Positions 43,030 to 52,892 of a stretch of 64,000 nt of DNA are shown one piece after another (the first letter of the stretch is position 1; every line of letters starts with the position of its first letter). A model generated the notes under the pieces. The model was not told the origin of the DNA. It made no database searches and worked only from the letters and a program-made list of their open reading frames with translations. The position numbers and the translations under genes are program-made. The stretch is taken from NCBI GenBank assembly GCA_944324705.1, contig CALUXI010000001.1:115027-179026 (forward strand), read 5' to 3'. This stretch comes from an uncultured Acholeplasmatales bacterium. GTDB lineage: Bacteria; Bacillota_I; Bacilli_A; Acholeplasmatales; Anaeroplasmataceae.

Positions 43030-44599
43030 ATTTAGCAACATCAACAGCTCTAGTTTCTCTTATAACAGTTACTTTAATTGTACCAGGATAAGATAACTTA
43101 TTCTCTATTTCTTCTTTAATTTGTCTAGCTATTGTAATAGTTGATAAGTCATCAACTTCTTCAGGGTTAACAATAACTCTAACTTCACGACCAGCTTGAA
43201 TGGCATATGAAGATTCAACACCCTTAACTGAATTAGAAATTTGTTCTAATGATTCTAAACGTTTTGCGTAGTTTTCAACTGAATCTGAACGAGCTCCTGG
43301 TCTTGCTGAACTTAAAGCATCAGCTGCCGCAACTAAAACAGCAATGATTGTTTTAGGGGCTACATCTTCATGGTGAGAAGCAATAGCGTCAATTACTTCC
43401 TTACTTTCATGATATTTAGTAGCTAATTCTACCCCAATTTCAACATGAGATCCTTCAACTTCATGATCTACTGCCTTACCTATATCATGTAATAAACCAG
43501 CTCTTCTAGCAAGTATTTCATTTTCACCAATTTCACTAGCTAATTTACCAGCTATCATAGCTGTTTCAATACTATGTTTTAAAACATTTTGACCGTAACT
43601 AGTTCTATAATTTAATCTACCTAATAGTCTAACTAAATCCGGATGAATCTTACCAATACCTGTTTCAAAAATGGCTTCTTCTCCTTTTTCTCGGATATCC
43701 ATTTCAACTTCATTACGACATCTTTCTACAACTTCTTCAATACGACCCGGATGAATTCTACCATCACTAACTAATATCTCTAAAGCTTTCTTAGCTACTT
43801 CTCTTCTAATTGGATCAAAACTACTTAAAACTACTGCCTCAGGTGTATCATCAATAATTAAATCAACTCCTGTTAAAGATTCAATAGTTCTAATATTTCT
43901 ACCTTCACGGCCAATTATACGGCCCTTCATTTCTTCAACTGGTAAAGATACGGTACTAACTGTATTTTCACTAGCTGTTTCACCTGAATACTTTTGAATA
44001 GCTAAAGCTAAAATATTTTTAGCTTTGTTTTTAACTTCAACTTTAGCCTTTTCTTCTTCATCTTTAATATATTGCGCAACTTCTAAAGCCATATTTTGTC
44101 TAACTTCATCCATAATAATCTTAGATGCTTCCTCTTTAGACATTTCAGCTATCTCTTGTAATTTATCTTCTTGTTCTTTTAATAAATCTTCAACTTTGGT
44201 CATTTGTTGATCAAGTTCGTCCTTACGAGCATCAAGACGTGTTTCTTTCTCATTTAATATTTCTTCACGTCTATCTAAATTAGTACTTCTTCTATCTAAA
44301 CTTTCTTCTCTAGAATCTAATTTGTTTTCTTGTTCACTAACTTGTTTCTTTCTTTCTTTTAACTCGTCTTCAATTTGATTACGGTAAATATTAACTTCTT
44401 TTTTACCTTCATCAATATATTTTTTCTTTTCACTTTCTGCTTGTAATTTAGCTTCTTCAACTATTTTTTCAGCCTTTTCCACAGAAAAAGCTATATTTTC
44501 ATGACTCTTTTTAACTTTTAAAAAATAAACAAGACCTAAAATTGTGCCAATAAAAAAGATTCCGACAAAAATGCTTAATACAATTGTGTCTATACCCAT
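43028..44599 (-). CDS. rny: Ribonuclease Y
   Basis: A 523-residue membrane-anchored endoribonuclease that starts mRNA decay. Order: an N-terminal transmembrane helix (about 4-26), a long coiled coil (30-190, with [24 protein letters not shown] heptads), a KH domain ([15 protein letters not shown]) and an HD domain ([12 protein letters not shown]). RicA encoded three genes downstream is a known partner in Bacillus. Confidence 0.97.
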   Translation of the reverse strand: MGIDTIVLSIFVGIFFIGTILGLVYFLKVKKSHENIAFSVEKAEKIVEEAKLQAESEKKKYIDEGKKEVNIYRNQIEDELKERKKQVSEQENKLDSREESLDRRSTNLDRREEILNEKETRLDARKDELDQQMTKVEDLLKEQEDKLQEIAEMSKEEASKIIMDEVRQNMALEVAQYIKDEEEKAKVEVKNKAKNILALAIQKYSGETASENTVSTVSLPVEEMKGRIIGREGRNIRTIESLTGVDLIIDDTPEAVVLSSFDPIRREVAKKALEILVSDGRIHPGRIEEVVERCRNEVEMDIREKGEEAIFETGIGKIHPDLVRLLGRLNYRTSYGQNVLKHSIETAMIAGKLASEIGENEILARRAGLLHDIGKAVDHEVEGSHVEIGVELATKYHESKEVIDAIASHHEDVAPKTIIAVLVAAADALSSARPGARSDSVENYAKRLESLEQISNSVKGVESSYAIQAGREVRVIVNPEEVDDLSTITIARQIKEEIENKLSYPGTIKVTVIRETRAVDVAK

Positions 44600-44746
44600 T
44601 TTTTCTTAATCTCCTATTGTTTTCTATTTGCTAAAATTTAGAGTAAATTTTAAATATACTTTTATTAATCAGCACAAAATTATTTTACTAAAATTAACCA
44701 TTCATGTCAATAAAGATGTAAATTAAATAAATTTAATTTTCAGCCC

Positions 44747-44774
44747 TTGCAAAAAGACTTAAAATCATTATAAT
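44747..44774 (+). promoter_or_regulatory. Promoter of the 44805 gene
   Basis: TTGCAA (44747-44752), 16 bases, TATAAT (44769-44774). It is divergent from rny. Confidence 0.7.
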
Positions 44775-44804
44775 TTAAATAAGTTATTAGAAAAGAGGTT
44801 TCTT

Positions 44805-45371
44805 ATGAAAAAAATCCCACGCAAATTTGTATTTTTAATAATTTTATTAGCTATTGTTATTCTTACCATTCCTATTTATTATTTAACAATGTATTTTAAT
44901 TTAAAAATAGATGTTAAAGAAAAATTCTCTGCCACTGAAAATGTTCATGAATTAGATTATACTAGCGTTATAAACTATGATGTAGATATAACTTGCTTAT
45001 CGTTTGATATTAAAGATAACTATTCTGCTAAATATGAAATTAGTATTAAAAATGAACAAATCAATGGTCAAGTAGTTGATAATAAAATGAGTGTTAAAAT
45101 AGCTTTAACTGCTAATTGGATTAGTCAAGATGCTTTTAAATCAAGTTCAAGCAATACAATAAACATTAAAAATGAAGACAACGAAAAAACATTTACTATT
45201 AATAATTTGGAAATATTCAATAAACATACTAATCCTCTATTACCTTTCCCAAAACCAACTTTATATGTCTTAGTTTCATATCAAGTTAAGGATAATGGTA
45301 AAACTACTTCCTATAATGATATTATAAAATATCCATATGGTAGTTACACAATAGAAACCGGTGGATACTAA
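44805..45371 (+). CDS. Membrane-anchored extracellular protein, unknown
   Basis: A 188-residue protein with one N-terminal transmembrane segment (about 9-30, after KKIPRK) and a beta-rich outside part with alternating hydrophobic strands (YDVDITCLSFDI, KYEISIKN). No family is recognised. It has a clean sigma-A promoter, an AAGAGG ribosome site, and shares a bidirectional terminator with recA. It is inserted on the plus strand between rny and recA, both on the minus strand. Composition is like that of its neighbours. Confidence 0.7.
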   Translation: MKKIPRKFVFLIILLAIVILTIPIYYLTMYFNLKIDVKEKFSATENVHELDYTSVINYDVDITCLSFDIKDNYSAKYEISIKNEQINGQVVDNKMSVKIALTANWISQDAFKSSSSNTINIKNEDNEKTFTINNLEIFNKHTNPLLPFPKPTLYVLVSYQVKDNGKTTSYNDIIKYPYGSYTIETGGY

Positions 45372-45398
45372 AAAGGAGTCCGATTTGGACTCCTATTT
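45371..45398. terminator. Bidirectional terminator between the 44805 gene and recA
   Basis: AGGAGTCC (45374-45381) and GGACTCCT (45387-45394) with a GATTT loop; T-rich tracts on both strands. The recA stop overlaps it. Confidence 0.88.
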
Positions 45399-46382
45399 TA
45401 TATTCATAGCTTCTTTTAACTTATCTTCTACTTCTGTAAGAATTGTAGGATTATCGGCTAAATAACGTTTAGCTGCTTCCTTACCTTGACCAATCTTACT
45501 GTCATTATAACTGAACCAAGAACCAGCTTTATTAATAATGTTATACTCAACACCTAAATCAACAACTTCTGATAAATGTGATATACCTTGACCATAAATT
45601 ATATCTACTTCAGCTGTCTTAAATGGCGGAGCTACCTTGTTTTTTACAACTTTTACAACTGTCTTATTACCAATTATATTAGTACCATCCTTAATTTGTT
45701 CACTTCTTCTAATATCTAAACGAATTGAAGAATAAAACTTTAAAGCTCGGCCACCGGTTGTTGTTTCAGGATTACCAAACATAACCCCAACTTTTTCTCT
45801 AATTTGATTAATAAAAATTGCTACACAATTAGTTTTAGCTATTATACCAGTAAGCATTCTCATAGCTTGGCTCATTAGTCTAGCATGTAACCCAACATGA
45901 CTATCACCCATATCACCATTTAATTCTGCCTCAGGAACTAATGCAGCTACACTATCAACAACAATTAAATCTACACTACCAGATTTAATTAATGCTTCTG
46001 CAATTTCTAATGCTTGTTCACCAGAATTAGGTTGAGATAATAATAAATTATCAATATCTACTCCTAAGGCTTTAGCATAAATCGGATCAAGGGCATTTTC
46101 AGCATCAATAAATGCCGCATATCCTCCAGCTTTTTGGGCACTAGCAATCGCATGTAAGGCAAAGGTTGTTTTACCTGATGATTCAGGACCAAATATTTCA
46201 ATTACCCTACCTCTAGGATAACCGCCAACCCCCAATGCTTTATCAAGGGCATAAGAACCTGAAGGTATTACATCATATTTTTCTTTAACCTTATCCCCAA
46301 GACGCATAACAGAGCCTTTACCAAAGTCCTTTTCAATAGTTTTTAAAGCTTGTTCTAAAGCTTGTTCTCTACTATCTGCCAT
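45393..46382 (-). CDS. recA: Recombinase RecA
   Basis: A 329-residue strand-exchange protein. Walker A is GPESSGKTT, Walker B is [10 protein letters not shown], the MAW motif EIFGPES is present, and [20 protein letters not shown] spans loop 2. The C-terminal domain is slightly short, without the long acidic tail of E. coli. A TATAAT on the minus strand (46401-46396) lies just upstream, so recA has its own promoter after pgsA; I see no LexA box there. Confidence 0.98.
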   Translation of the reverse strand: MADSREQALEQALKTIEKDFGKGSVMRLGDKVKEKYDVIPSGSYALDKALGVGGYPRGRVIEIFGPESSGKTTFALHAIASAQKAGGYAAFIDAENALDPIYAKALGVDIDNLLLSQPNSGEQALEIAEALIKSGSVDLIVVDSVAALVPEAELNGDMGDSHVGLHARLMSQAMRMLTGIIAKTNCVAIFINQIREKVGVMFGNPETTTGGRALKFYSSIRLDIRRSEQIKDGTNIIGNKTVVKVVKNKVAPPFKTAEVDIIYGQGISHLSEVVDLGVEYNIINKAGSWFSYNDSKIGQGKEAAKRYLADNPTILTEVEDKLKEAMNIK

Positions 46383-46424
46383 AATTTCACCTCGTATTAT
46401 ATATAGTCATATTTTTTTATTTTT

Positions 46425-46997
46425 TTAAATTGATTCTAATATTTCTTTACGATTCTTGTAAAAATATTCAACACCTGAAATAATTGTTAATAAACATGCT
46501 AAATAAATTAATGCAAGTCCTATATAATAAACAACTTCATGTAAGCCACTAAAGAATAAAACTATTAAAGCTACCATTGTACAAGCTGTTTTATATTTTC
46601 CCATTTTAGCTGCCGCTATTACTACTTGTTTATCAGCCATAACCATTCTAATACCTGATACCATAAATTCTCTAATTAAAATAATTACAAAAACTGCAAG
46701 AAAACCAGGGATTAAATTATCGGCTAGAAAAATAGACATGGCTGTAAATGTTAACATTTTATCAGCAAGTGGATCGGCAAACTTACCAAATGTAGTTATT
46801 AAATTTCTACTTCTAGCAATATGACCATCTAAGAAATCAGTTAAACTAGCTATCGTAAATAATATTGCTTCTATAAAATATAAAATAGAAACATTTAAAA
46901 AAATATTATTTTCTTTTAAATAAGGAATAAAATATAAAACTAACATAATAGGAATAATTAAAATTCTTAAGATTGTTAATTTATTAGGTAATGTCAT
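46425..46997 (-). CDS. pgsA: CDP-diacylglycerol-glycerol-3-phosphate 3-phosphatidyltransferase
   Basis: A 190-residue membrane enzyme of phosphatidylglycerol synthesis. The CDP-alcohol phosphotransferase motif DG-x2-AR-x8-G-x3-D-x3-D is complete in LDGHIARSRN...GKFADPLADK. Four to six hydrophobic helices. The pgsA-recA order is conserved in Firmicutes, although cinA, usually between them, is elsewhere here. Confidence 0.96.
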   Translation of the reverse strand: MTLPNKLTILRILIIPIMLVLYFIPYLKENNIFLNVSILYFIEAILFTIASLTDFLDGHIARSRNLITTFGKFADPLADKMLTFTAMSIFLADNLIPGFLAVFVIILIREFMVSGIRMVMADKQVVIAAAKMGKYKTACTMVALIVLFFSGLHEVVYYIGLALIYLACLLTIISGVEYFYKNRKEILESI

Positions 46998-47125
46998 AAT
47001 TCAATCAACTCCTTCTCGTATTATATCAAAAGAAAGATTTTTTCACAATCTTTTTTAATTTTTATTGCATGTAAAAGTTCTTTTTGCTATAATAAATAAG
47101 CGTTATAGCTGACGGAGGTGAAACT

Positions 47126-47389
47126 ATGGCAAATATTAAACAACAAATCAAAAGAATTAGATACAATGAAAAAAATAGATTAGCTAATTTTTCTTATAAA
47201 TCTAAATTAAAAACTTCATTAAAGGATGTTCACACTGCTGTTTCTGCTAAAGATCTAGCAGGCGCTGAAGTAGCTTTAAACGCTGCTTATAAAGCTTTAG
47301 ACAAAGCTTTAGCTAAAGGTATTGTTCATAAAAACTATGTTGCACGCAATAAAGCTAAATTAGCAGATGCTGTTAATAGTTTAAGATAA
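47126..47389 (+). CDS. rpsT: 30S ribosomal protein S20
   Basis: An 87-residue basic helical protein: MANIKQQIKRIRYNEKNRLAN and the KGIVHKNYVARNKAKL signature. GGAGGTGA precedes the ATG. It has its own leader and a terminator shared with the convergent holA gene. rpsT next to holA and comEC is a conserved Firmicutes arrangement. Confidence 0.97.
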   Translation: MANIKQQIKRIRYNEKNRLANFSYKSKLKTSLKDVHTAVSAKDLAGAEVALNAAYKALDKALAKGIVHKNYVARNKAKLADAVNSLR

Positions 47390-47412
47390 AAAAAAGACTC
47401 TAGGTCTTTTTT
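47388..47412. terminator. Bidirectional terminator between rpsT and holA
   Basis: AAAAAGAC (47391-47398) and GTCTTTTT (47404-47411) around TCTAG; runs of A and T on either side. Confidence 0.8.
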
Positions 47413-48342
47413 TTATAAACTTAATAAATATGTACTAAAAGCTAAGGAAGGATTTAAACTTCCTTTTTTTATGCCATATTCTAAATCATATAACTTATGC
47501 AAGGTTCTTTTAATGCTATTAACAGTTGTGTTTTTAGCATCTTGTAACATGTAATATGCTCTACCAATTTTAACACCATATAATTCAGCTAAATCATTTT
47601 GTGTATAACCATTACTAATCAAAACATTATTATTATACATTTCTTCAAACTTATTAATTATTAAGCCTAATAAATAGGTGATAGAAATACTACTTTTTTG
47701 TAAATCTTCATAGATTAAATAAGCTTTTAAACTATCTCTTTTAATAACCGCACTACATAAATCATACACATTATTTTCAAGAGGTGGTTCTAAAATTTCT
47801 CTAATATCTACATCATTAATTGTTTTATCACTATATTTATAAGTCATAAGTTCATCACAAATATTTAATAATTTAACTAAATTATCACCATAATCTAAAA
47901 TTAAAGAAAGAGCTACTTCTGTAATTGTAAAACCATGTGAATCAAAATATTTTTTCACAAATTCTTCAGCACTTTCTTTTTTATTATTTAAATCATAATA
48001 TACACATATATCCTTTATTTCACTAAAATTAGGATAATTTATATTATTAAATAAAATAATTAAAACACTAAAAGGAGCAGAATTAGTTAAATATTTAATA
48101 AAATAATTATACATATCCTCACTCAATTTAAAAATATCTTCACCATCGTTAATAATAATAGCCTTATTACTACATAAAAAACTAGGTGTATTCAATTCTC
48201 CTAAAATTTGGCTCATACTATCATCTTTAATATTACGTCTTAAAATATCAGTATCAGCCGGAAAATTATTTAAAATTTCAGTTATTTGCCTTTCAGCTAA
48301 AGCTAAATCCTTTGTATAAATAATAAAATTTCTTGATTCCAT
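47413..48342 (-). CDS. holA: DNA polymerase III delta subunit
   Basis: A 309-residue clamp-loader subunit. It has a RecA-like N-terminal domain without Walker A, and a C-terminal helical collar (NVYDLCSAVIKRDSLKAYLI, LAELYGVKIGRAYYMLQDAK; GIKKGSLNPSLAFSTYLL is the family tail). It opens the beta clamp together with delta prime and tau. Conserved position after rpsT and before comEC. Confidence 0.92.
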   Translation of the reverse strand: MESRNFIIYTKDLALAERQITEILNNFPADTDILRRNIKDDSMSQILGELNTPSFLCSNKAIIINDGEDIFKLSEDMYNYFIKYLTNSAPFSVLIILFNNINYPNFSEIKDICVYYDLNNKKESAEEFVKKYFDSHGFTITEVALSLILDYGDNLVKLLNICDELMTYKYSDKTINDVDIREILEPPLENNVYDLCSAVIKRDSLKAYLIYEDLQKSSISITYLLGLIINKFEEMYNNNVLISNGYTQNDLAELYGVKIGRAYYMLQDAKNTTVNSIKRTLHKLYDLEYGIKKGSLNPSLAFSTYLLSL

Positions 48343-48375
48343 ACTAGATAATCACCTACTTGATTATAGCATATT

Positions 48376-50445
48376 TTATTTATAAGTAGTTAAACTTTTT
48401 TCTTTTATTTTTATATTACCACACTTATATGTTAAATAGACATCGGCATATCTTTTCAACCTATTTATTACCTCTATATCTGGCAAACCATATCTATTAT
48501 TATAGGCAACTGATACAATAGCTATTTCTGGTCTAACTTGTTCTAAAAATTCAATACTACTAGAAGTACTACTGCCATGATGTGCTACTTTTAAAACATC
48601 TATATCGCTTAAATATGGTAGAATTGTCTCTTCAACTTCAATAGTAGTGTCTCCTGTAAATAAATAATTATAACCATTAAAATAAAACTCCAAGATTAAT
48701 GAATTTAAATTAGTCTCTGAATAGGATACCATTCCTGATAAAACTTTAATTTTTAAATCATCTAAAGTTATAATATCCCCAAATTTTAAAGGAATACCTA
48801 TAGTATTATTTAATAGTGTGGGTGTTACTTCATCATAGAAGGAATAATAAACTTTATTAACTTTAATTTCTTTTAAAATAGTTTCTAAATCTCCTAAATG
48901 ATCACTATCACTATGTGAAATAAAAATAGCCTCTATTTTACTAATTCCTCTTTTATCTAAATAATCTAAAGCATTATAACAATCTATTAAATAAATACTA
49001 TTACCATTTTTAATAAAAGTACTATCTCCTTGTCCTACATCTAAAAATATTATTTCTTTATAAGTTAGATTAGGATAAATTAAATAAAAAATAAGCAATA
49101 CAAAATAAGATAAATTAATAATTCTTTTCTTTTTATTAAGACTATAAAAATAAAAAATGAAGAATAAAATTAAATAATAAATTAATTTAAATATATTATT
49201 CATATAAGGAAAATGAATAACTAAAATATTACTAACAAATTCTAATTCTATATTAAAACCCATTATTAAAAATGTTAAATAATGGCTCAATGACTGGATT
49301 ATTAAAAATATAAACATCAGAGGAATAAAAATAACACTAAAAATATAGCTAAAGATAAATGATAATAAAGAAAATAAAGATAAAGCATTAGTCATATTTG
49401 TTATAAAAGGAAAAGATATACTTAAAAAGATTAAATTAGAATAGATGTTTTTTAATAATTTATTTTTAGTTTTAATTAATGCTGGCATATATAAAATTAT
49501 AAAACTTGCAAGCTGACTAAAAATAAAACCAATATTATAAATAGTCAGTGGTTTAATTAAAAGAATTAAAAAGGTTAAACTATATAAATCTAGATTCGTT
49601 AGTTTTAAATTTAATTTTTGTTTTAACTTTTTTACTAATAGGAAAATAAAGGCTCTTAATAAAGAAGGACTACTTCCACATAGTAAGGTATATAAAAAAA
49701 TAATACCTAAGGCTATATTTTCACTTAAAGTATATTTTTTAGTAAGTTTAAATAATAGGTTAAACGTAAAATTATAAATAATTAATAAATGAAAGCCACT
49801 TAAAGCTAATATATGTAAAATGTTTAAATTTGTATAGGTAGTTAGTTCATTTAAATTGTTTTCGCCTAAAACTAAACAACTAAATAAATCAAAATAATTA
49901 GAATCTATTCTTGTTTTATAAAAATTTAAAATTAAATATCTTATTCGATTAAAATTAAAAAAATAATTAGTTATTTGATAACTTTCTATATCATAAATAG
50001 CTTTAACATTTTTACCCCTTATAAAAGTTAATGTATTAAAATCACCTTCATAAGATGGACTTAAAATCATACTTTTAGTTGCATTAATTTCTAAAATATC
50101 TCCTGGTTTAATGTCTAATTTATTATATGCTATATATTTATTAAATTTATAATAAAAAGTAAAATAGGAATCTTTGACTTCACTAATATAAATTTTACCA
50201 CTAATATAATTAGGGCTAACATTTGTCATATAAAATGAATATAGAAAATATATAATAAAAAATACTAAAATTATAACTAAAACTTTGTTTAACAATTTAT
50301 AACGATAAAGAAAATACAAATAAATAAAAAAAACAATAAGAAAAAAATAATAATATAAAGAGATGGCTAAAATAATTAAAGCTATAACTAAATAATGTAA
50401 TTTATCGGAGAATTGCCTGCTCTTTAATGCGTAATTTATCTTCAC
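48376..50445 (-). CDS. comEC: DNA internalization channel ComEC
   Basis: A 689-residue protein for uptake of transforming DNA. The N-terminal part has hydrophobic helices and a DUF4131 region; the Competence domain (about 165-410) contains LGENNLNELTTYTNLNILHI, LALSGFHLLII and a GSSPSLLRAF motif. The metallo-beta-lactamase-like domain (470-689) has FLDVGQGDST and HSDSDHLGD, the metal site. The proposed GTG start overlaps comEA by 44 bases; its ribosome site is weak, so the start is uncertain. Confidence 0.94.
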   Translation of the reverse strand: MKINYALKSRQFSDKLHYLVIALIILAISLYYYFFLIVFFIYLYFLYRYKLLNKVLVIILVFFIIYFLYSFYMTNVSPNYISGKIYISEVKDSYFTFYYKFNKYIAYNKLDIKPGDILEINATKSMILSPSYEGDFNTLTFIRGKNVKAIYDIESYQITNYFFNFNRIRYLILNFYKTRIDSNYFDLFSCLVLGENNLNELTTYTNLNILHILALSGFHLLIIYNFTFNLLFKLTKKYTLSENIALGIIFLYTLLCGSSPSLLRAFIFLLVKKLKQKLNLKLTNLDLYSLTFLILLIKPLTIYNIGFIFSQLASFIILYMPALIKTKNKLLKNIYSNLIFLSISFPFITNMTNALSLFSLLSFIFSYIFSVIFIPLMFIFLIIQSLSHYLTFLIMGFNIELEFVSNILVIHFPYMNNIFKLIYYLILFFIFYFYSLNKKKRIINLSYFVLLIFYLIYPNLTYKEIIFLDVGQGDSTFIKNGNSIYLIDCYNALDYLDKRGISKIEAIFISHSDSDHLGDLETILKEIKVNKVYYSFYDEVTPTLLNNTIGIPLKFGDIITLDDLKIKVLSGMVSYSETNLNSLILEFYFNGYNYLFTGDTTIEVEETILPYLSDIDVLKVAHHGSSTSSSIEFLEQVRPEIAIVSVAYNNRYGLPDIEVINRLKRYADVYLTYKCGNIKIKEKSLTTYK

Positions 50446-50872
50446 TATTACTTATACCTACAACTGAAAAAAACTCATCCCAATCTTTAAAGCCACCTTT
50501 AGTTTTTAAATATTCAATTATTTTATTAGCCCTAGATTCTCCGATTTCTGGTAAACTATCAAGTTCTTCAAAGGTGGCAGTTTCTATAACAATAGGATTA
50601 TCAACTACTTCTCCAAAATTTAAGACTAAACCATCATATATTTCAAAATCACTGTAGACTGAAGTTGGTCTAACTCCTACTAAATCTAATAATTCTTCTT
50701 CAGTTATAGTACTTGGCACTTTATAAGTAGCAGGTTTATCAATATTACCTGAGGCTGTCACAGTTATATAAGTTATTTCTTCTGGTTGCATTATATTTTC
50801 TTTTTGCCTTAGATTAAAATAAACCAATAAACTTATAATAATAAAAACAACAATAAAAAAAACTTTTTTCAT
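50402..50872 (-). CDS. comEA: DNA-binding competence protein ComEA
   Basis: A 156-residue receptor for incoming DNA. Order: an N-terminal membrane anchor (about 3-20), an SLBB domain (ITVTASGNIDKPATYKV) and a helix-hairpin-helix DNA-binding pair (ATFEELDSLPEIGESRANKI). I chose the ATG at 50872, preceded by GAGGTG. Together with ComEC it implies DNA uptake ability; no pilus or DprA genes are in the window. Confidence 0.94.
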   Translation of the reverse strand: MKKVFFIVVFIIISLLVYFNLRQKENIMQPEEITYITVTASGNIDKPATYKVPSTITEEELLDLVGVRPTSVYSDFEIYDGLVLNFGEVVDNPIVIETATFEELDSLPEIGESRANKIIEYLKTKGGFKDWDEFFSVVGISNSEDKLRIKEQAILR

Positions 50873-50915
50873 TCTAATACACCTCATAAGATATATAGAC
50901 GAAAAAGTTTTGATT

Positions 50916-51446
50916 TTATAATTTAATGATTACATTTTTATTCATATCTAAAACTTCTAAACCATTATCATTTAAAACACCAAATGTTTTAGGGTTATTT
51001 TCTTTAGGTAAGGCAATACTGCCTACATTTAAATATTGATGTTCAGCATATTCTTTAAGACTTGGTATATGATAATGTCCATAAATAATTATAATACCTT
51101 TGGGTAAACCTTCACCTGTAAAATTTAGTTTATGACCATGACATAAATAGTAAGTTTTATTATTTAAATCAATAAATTGGTCTTCTAATATTTTAAATTT
51201 TAAAACCATTTGATCAACATAAGCTTCACAGTTACCTTTAACAGCTATAATTTTATCAGCCAAAGGATTTAATAAGGCAATCACTTCTTTAGGTCTATAA
51301 TTTACAGGCAAATCATTTCTAGGACCATGATATAAAATATCACCTAACAAGATTAATTTATCATAATTACCATTATTAAATTCATCTACAATAAACTTGC
51401 ATGCTAAGGCATCACCATGAATGTCAGAAGCTAATAAATATTTCAT
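50916..51446 (-). CDS. YfcE-family phosphodiesterase
   Basis: A 176-residue calcineurin-like phosphoesterase: SDIHGDALA, LLGDILYHGPRN, KGNCEAY and GHYHIPS supply the metal ligands. E. coli YfcE hydrolyses phosphodiesters in vitro; the natural substrate is unknown. Overlaps the MarR gene by 4 bases, so regulator and enzyme are coupled. Confidence 0.9.
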   Translation of the reverse strand: MKYLLASDIHGDALACKFIVDEFNNGNYDKLILLGDILYHGPRNDLPVNYRPKEVIALLNPLADKIIAVKGNCEAYVDQMVLKFKILEDQFIDLNNKTYYLCHGHKLNFTGEGLPKGIIIIYGHYHIPSLKEYAEHQYLNVGSIALPKENNPKTFGVLNDNGLEVLDMNKNVIIKL

Positions 51447-51871
51447 TCGTTATACACTCTTTCTAGTATTTTTAAAGATTTATAAACATTACATAACTCT
51501 TCTTCATTTAGTTTATCAAATAATGGGAGAGTTGCTTTTTCTACATCCTTCATTAAATCAGCCATTACTTGTTTAGATTTATCTGTCAAATAAATCAAAG
51601 TTATTCTTTTATCAAAATCATCTTGAATTTTAGTTAAATAACCATGCTTAATTAAACGATTGATTAAAGGTGATATAGTATTTGTTTCTTTATTAAGACG
51701 TTTACAGATATCAGTCACTCTAGTTCCTTCATTGTGATAGACATCTAATATTAATTTTGATTGAATACTGGATAAACCATATGGTTCACATAATTTATCT
51801 TTATATTTATCAAAAAAGTAAGATAGATGTTTAATCATTTCTATAACTTCTTTTCTTTTTTCATTATCCAT
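51443..51871 (-). CDS. MarR-family transcriptional regulator
   Basis: A 142-residue winged-helix protein: helix-turn-helix VTDICKRLNKETNTISPLIN, wing LTKIQDDFDKRITLIYLTDK. I chose the ATG at 51871, 11 bases past AAAGGGAG; the GTG at 51883 abuts the ribosome site. A promoter TTGCAT-17-TATAAT (51924-51896) lies upstream. It probably autoregulates and controls the phosphodiesterase gene; ligand unknown. Confidence 0.88.
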   Translation of the reverse strand: MDNEKRKEVIEMIKHLSYFFDKYKDKLCEPYGLSSIQSKLILDVYHNEGTRVTDICKRLNKETNTISPLINRLIKHGYLTKIQDDFDKRITLIYLTDKSKQVMADLMKDVEKATLPLFDKLNEEELCNVYKSLKILERVYNE

Positions 51872-51895
51872 ATAATTATTCACTCCCTTTATGTC

Positions 51896-51924
51896 ATTAT
51901 ACGATATATTACTAAATTATGCAA
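51896..51924 (-). promoter_or_regulatory. Promoter of the marR-yfcE operon
   Basis: TTGCAT (51924-51919), 17 bases, TATAAT (51901-51896). AT-rich dyad sequence around it could hold a MarR operator. Confidence 0.6.
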
Positions 51925-51925
51925 A

Positions 51926-51952
51926 CAAAAAAGAACTAGGTTTCTAGTTCTT
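51926..51952 (-). terminator. Terminator after trmR
   Basis: AAGAACTAG (51931-51939) and CTAGTTCTT (51944-51952) with a GTTT loop, then TTTTTT on the minus strand. The trmR stop TAG is inside the stem. Confidence 0.88.
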
Positions 51953-52528
51953 AACTGAAACACTCATACCATCACCAATAGAATAGAAGGTTGTAGTATA
52001 GTCTTTATTATTAGCCAAAAATTCTCTAAATAAACGCAATTTTTTGATTAATGAACGTAAACTGCGTTTATACATACTTAAATCTTCTTGCTTCACTAAA
52101 TCATGAAATTCCAAATTATCACAAATTACAATACCACCCTTTTTAAGAAAAGGTGTATATAAATTAAAGAACTTTTCATATTGGGCCTTAGCAGCATCAA
52201 TAAATAATAAATCATAACTGCCGCTTATTTGATTTGAAACTTCTAAAGCATCACCATAAATTATATTTATTTTATCCGTTAAATTAAATTCTTTGATGTT
52301 TTTCAAAGCCTCAAGATACATTTTTTCATCACGTTCTATAGTCGTTATTGCGGGGCCACTTAAGGCCATATTAATAGCTGAATAACCAATCGCACAACCA
52401 ATTTCTAAAACCCGTTTAATTTCACATTTACTTATTTGTTGTAGTAAGAAATCTAAACCTTCATCTTTTATGATTGGAACATGATTATTTTTTGCATATT
52501 CTTTAATTTCTAATATTTTATTATTCAT
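51944..52528 (-). CDS. trmR: tRNA 5-hydroxyuridine methyltransferase (TrmR/YrrM)
   Basis: A 194-residue class I methyltransferase of the O-methyltransferase family 3: SAM-binding RVLEIGCAIGYSAI, the acidic ITTIERD, and the metal site LLFIDAAKAQY. B. subtilis YrrM (TrmR) makes 5-methoxyuridine-34 in tRNA. I chose the ATG at 52528, which overlaps the DUF1292 stop. A longer frame to 52657 is a low-complexity readthrough of the DUF1292 Cys/His region and is not believed. The order alaS-yqgF-DUF1292-trmR is as in Bacillus with mltG missing. Confidence 0.9.
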   Translation of the reverse strand: MNNKILEIKEYAKNNHVPIIKDEGLDFLLQQISKCEIKRVLEIGCAIGYSAINMALSGPAITTIERDEKMYLEALKNIKEFNLTDKINIIYGDALEVSNQISGSYDLLFIDAAKAQYEKFFNLYTPFLKKGGIVICDNLEFHDLVKQEDLSMYKRSLRSLIKKLRLFREFLANNKDYTTTFYSIGDGMSVSVKN

Positions 52529-52886
52529 GGCAAGAATCACAATCGTGATCACAGTCATGATGACCACAACCGCAAGCAGAATCCTCGCAGCCACAACCAT
52601 CTTCACAATCTTCGCAACAACAACCATCATGATGATGATGTTTAGCATGATCTTCAAAATATTTATTGACAGCTCTTTCTAACATTTCCCATTCTTCATC
52701 ATTTTCAACTGGCATTAAATTACCACTATTACCATCAGTTTCTGTAAAAATCATCGCACTTATTTCTTTAGTATCACCATATTCAAAAACCACGTAATTA
52801 TGATTAAATTCTTTACTATCTAAAGTAAAAATAATACGACATTTTACTTCTTTACCATCAACACTTATTGTCATATATTCATTCAT
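52521..52886 (-). CDS. DUF1292 protein (YrzB-like) with a Cys/His-rich tail
   Basis: A 121-residue protein. Residues 1-78 are a typical DUF1292 domain (NHNYVVFEYGDTKEISAMIF, then DEEWEMLERAVNKYFED). The last 42 residues are unusual: 11 Cys, 9 His and many Asp/Glu, including four His in a row and CCCEDCEDGCGC. This looks like a metal-binding or metal-storage tail. It lies between yqgF (6-base gap) and trmR (8-base overlap), where DUF1292 genes are conserved in Firmicutes. DUF1292 has no known function. Confidence 0.88.
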   Translation of the reverse strand: MNEYMTISVDGKEVKCRIIFTLDSKEFNHNYVVFEYGDTKEISAMIFTETDGNSGNLMPVENDEEWEMLERAVNKYFEDHAKHHHHDGCCCEDCEDGCGCEDSACGCGHHDCDHDCDSCHE

Positions 52887-52892
52887 TTTTTC

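Noticed and set aside
46383..46424. LexA box before recA
   Set aside because: No GAACN4GTTC-like sequence is present, only AT-rich DNA and a -10 element.
52529..52657. N-terminal extension of trmR with hydrophobic Val/Ile run
   Set aside because: It is the Cys/His-coding region of DUF1292 read in another frame; the ATG at 52528 fits the family.
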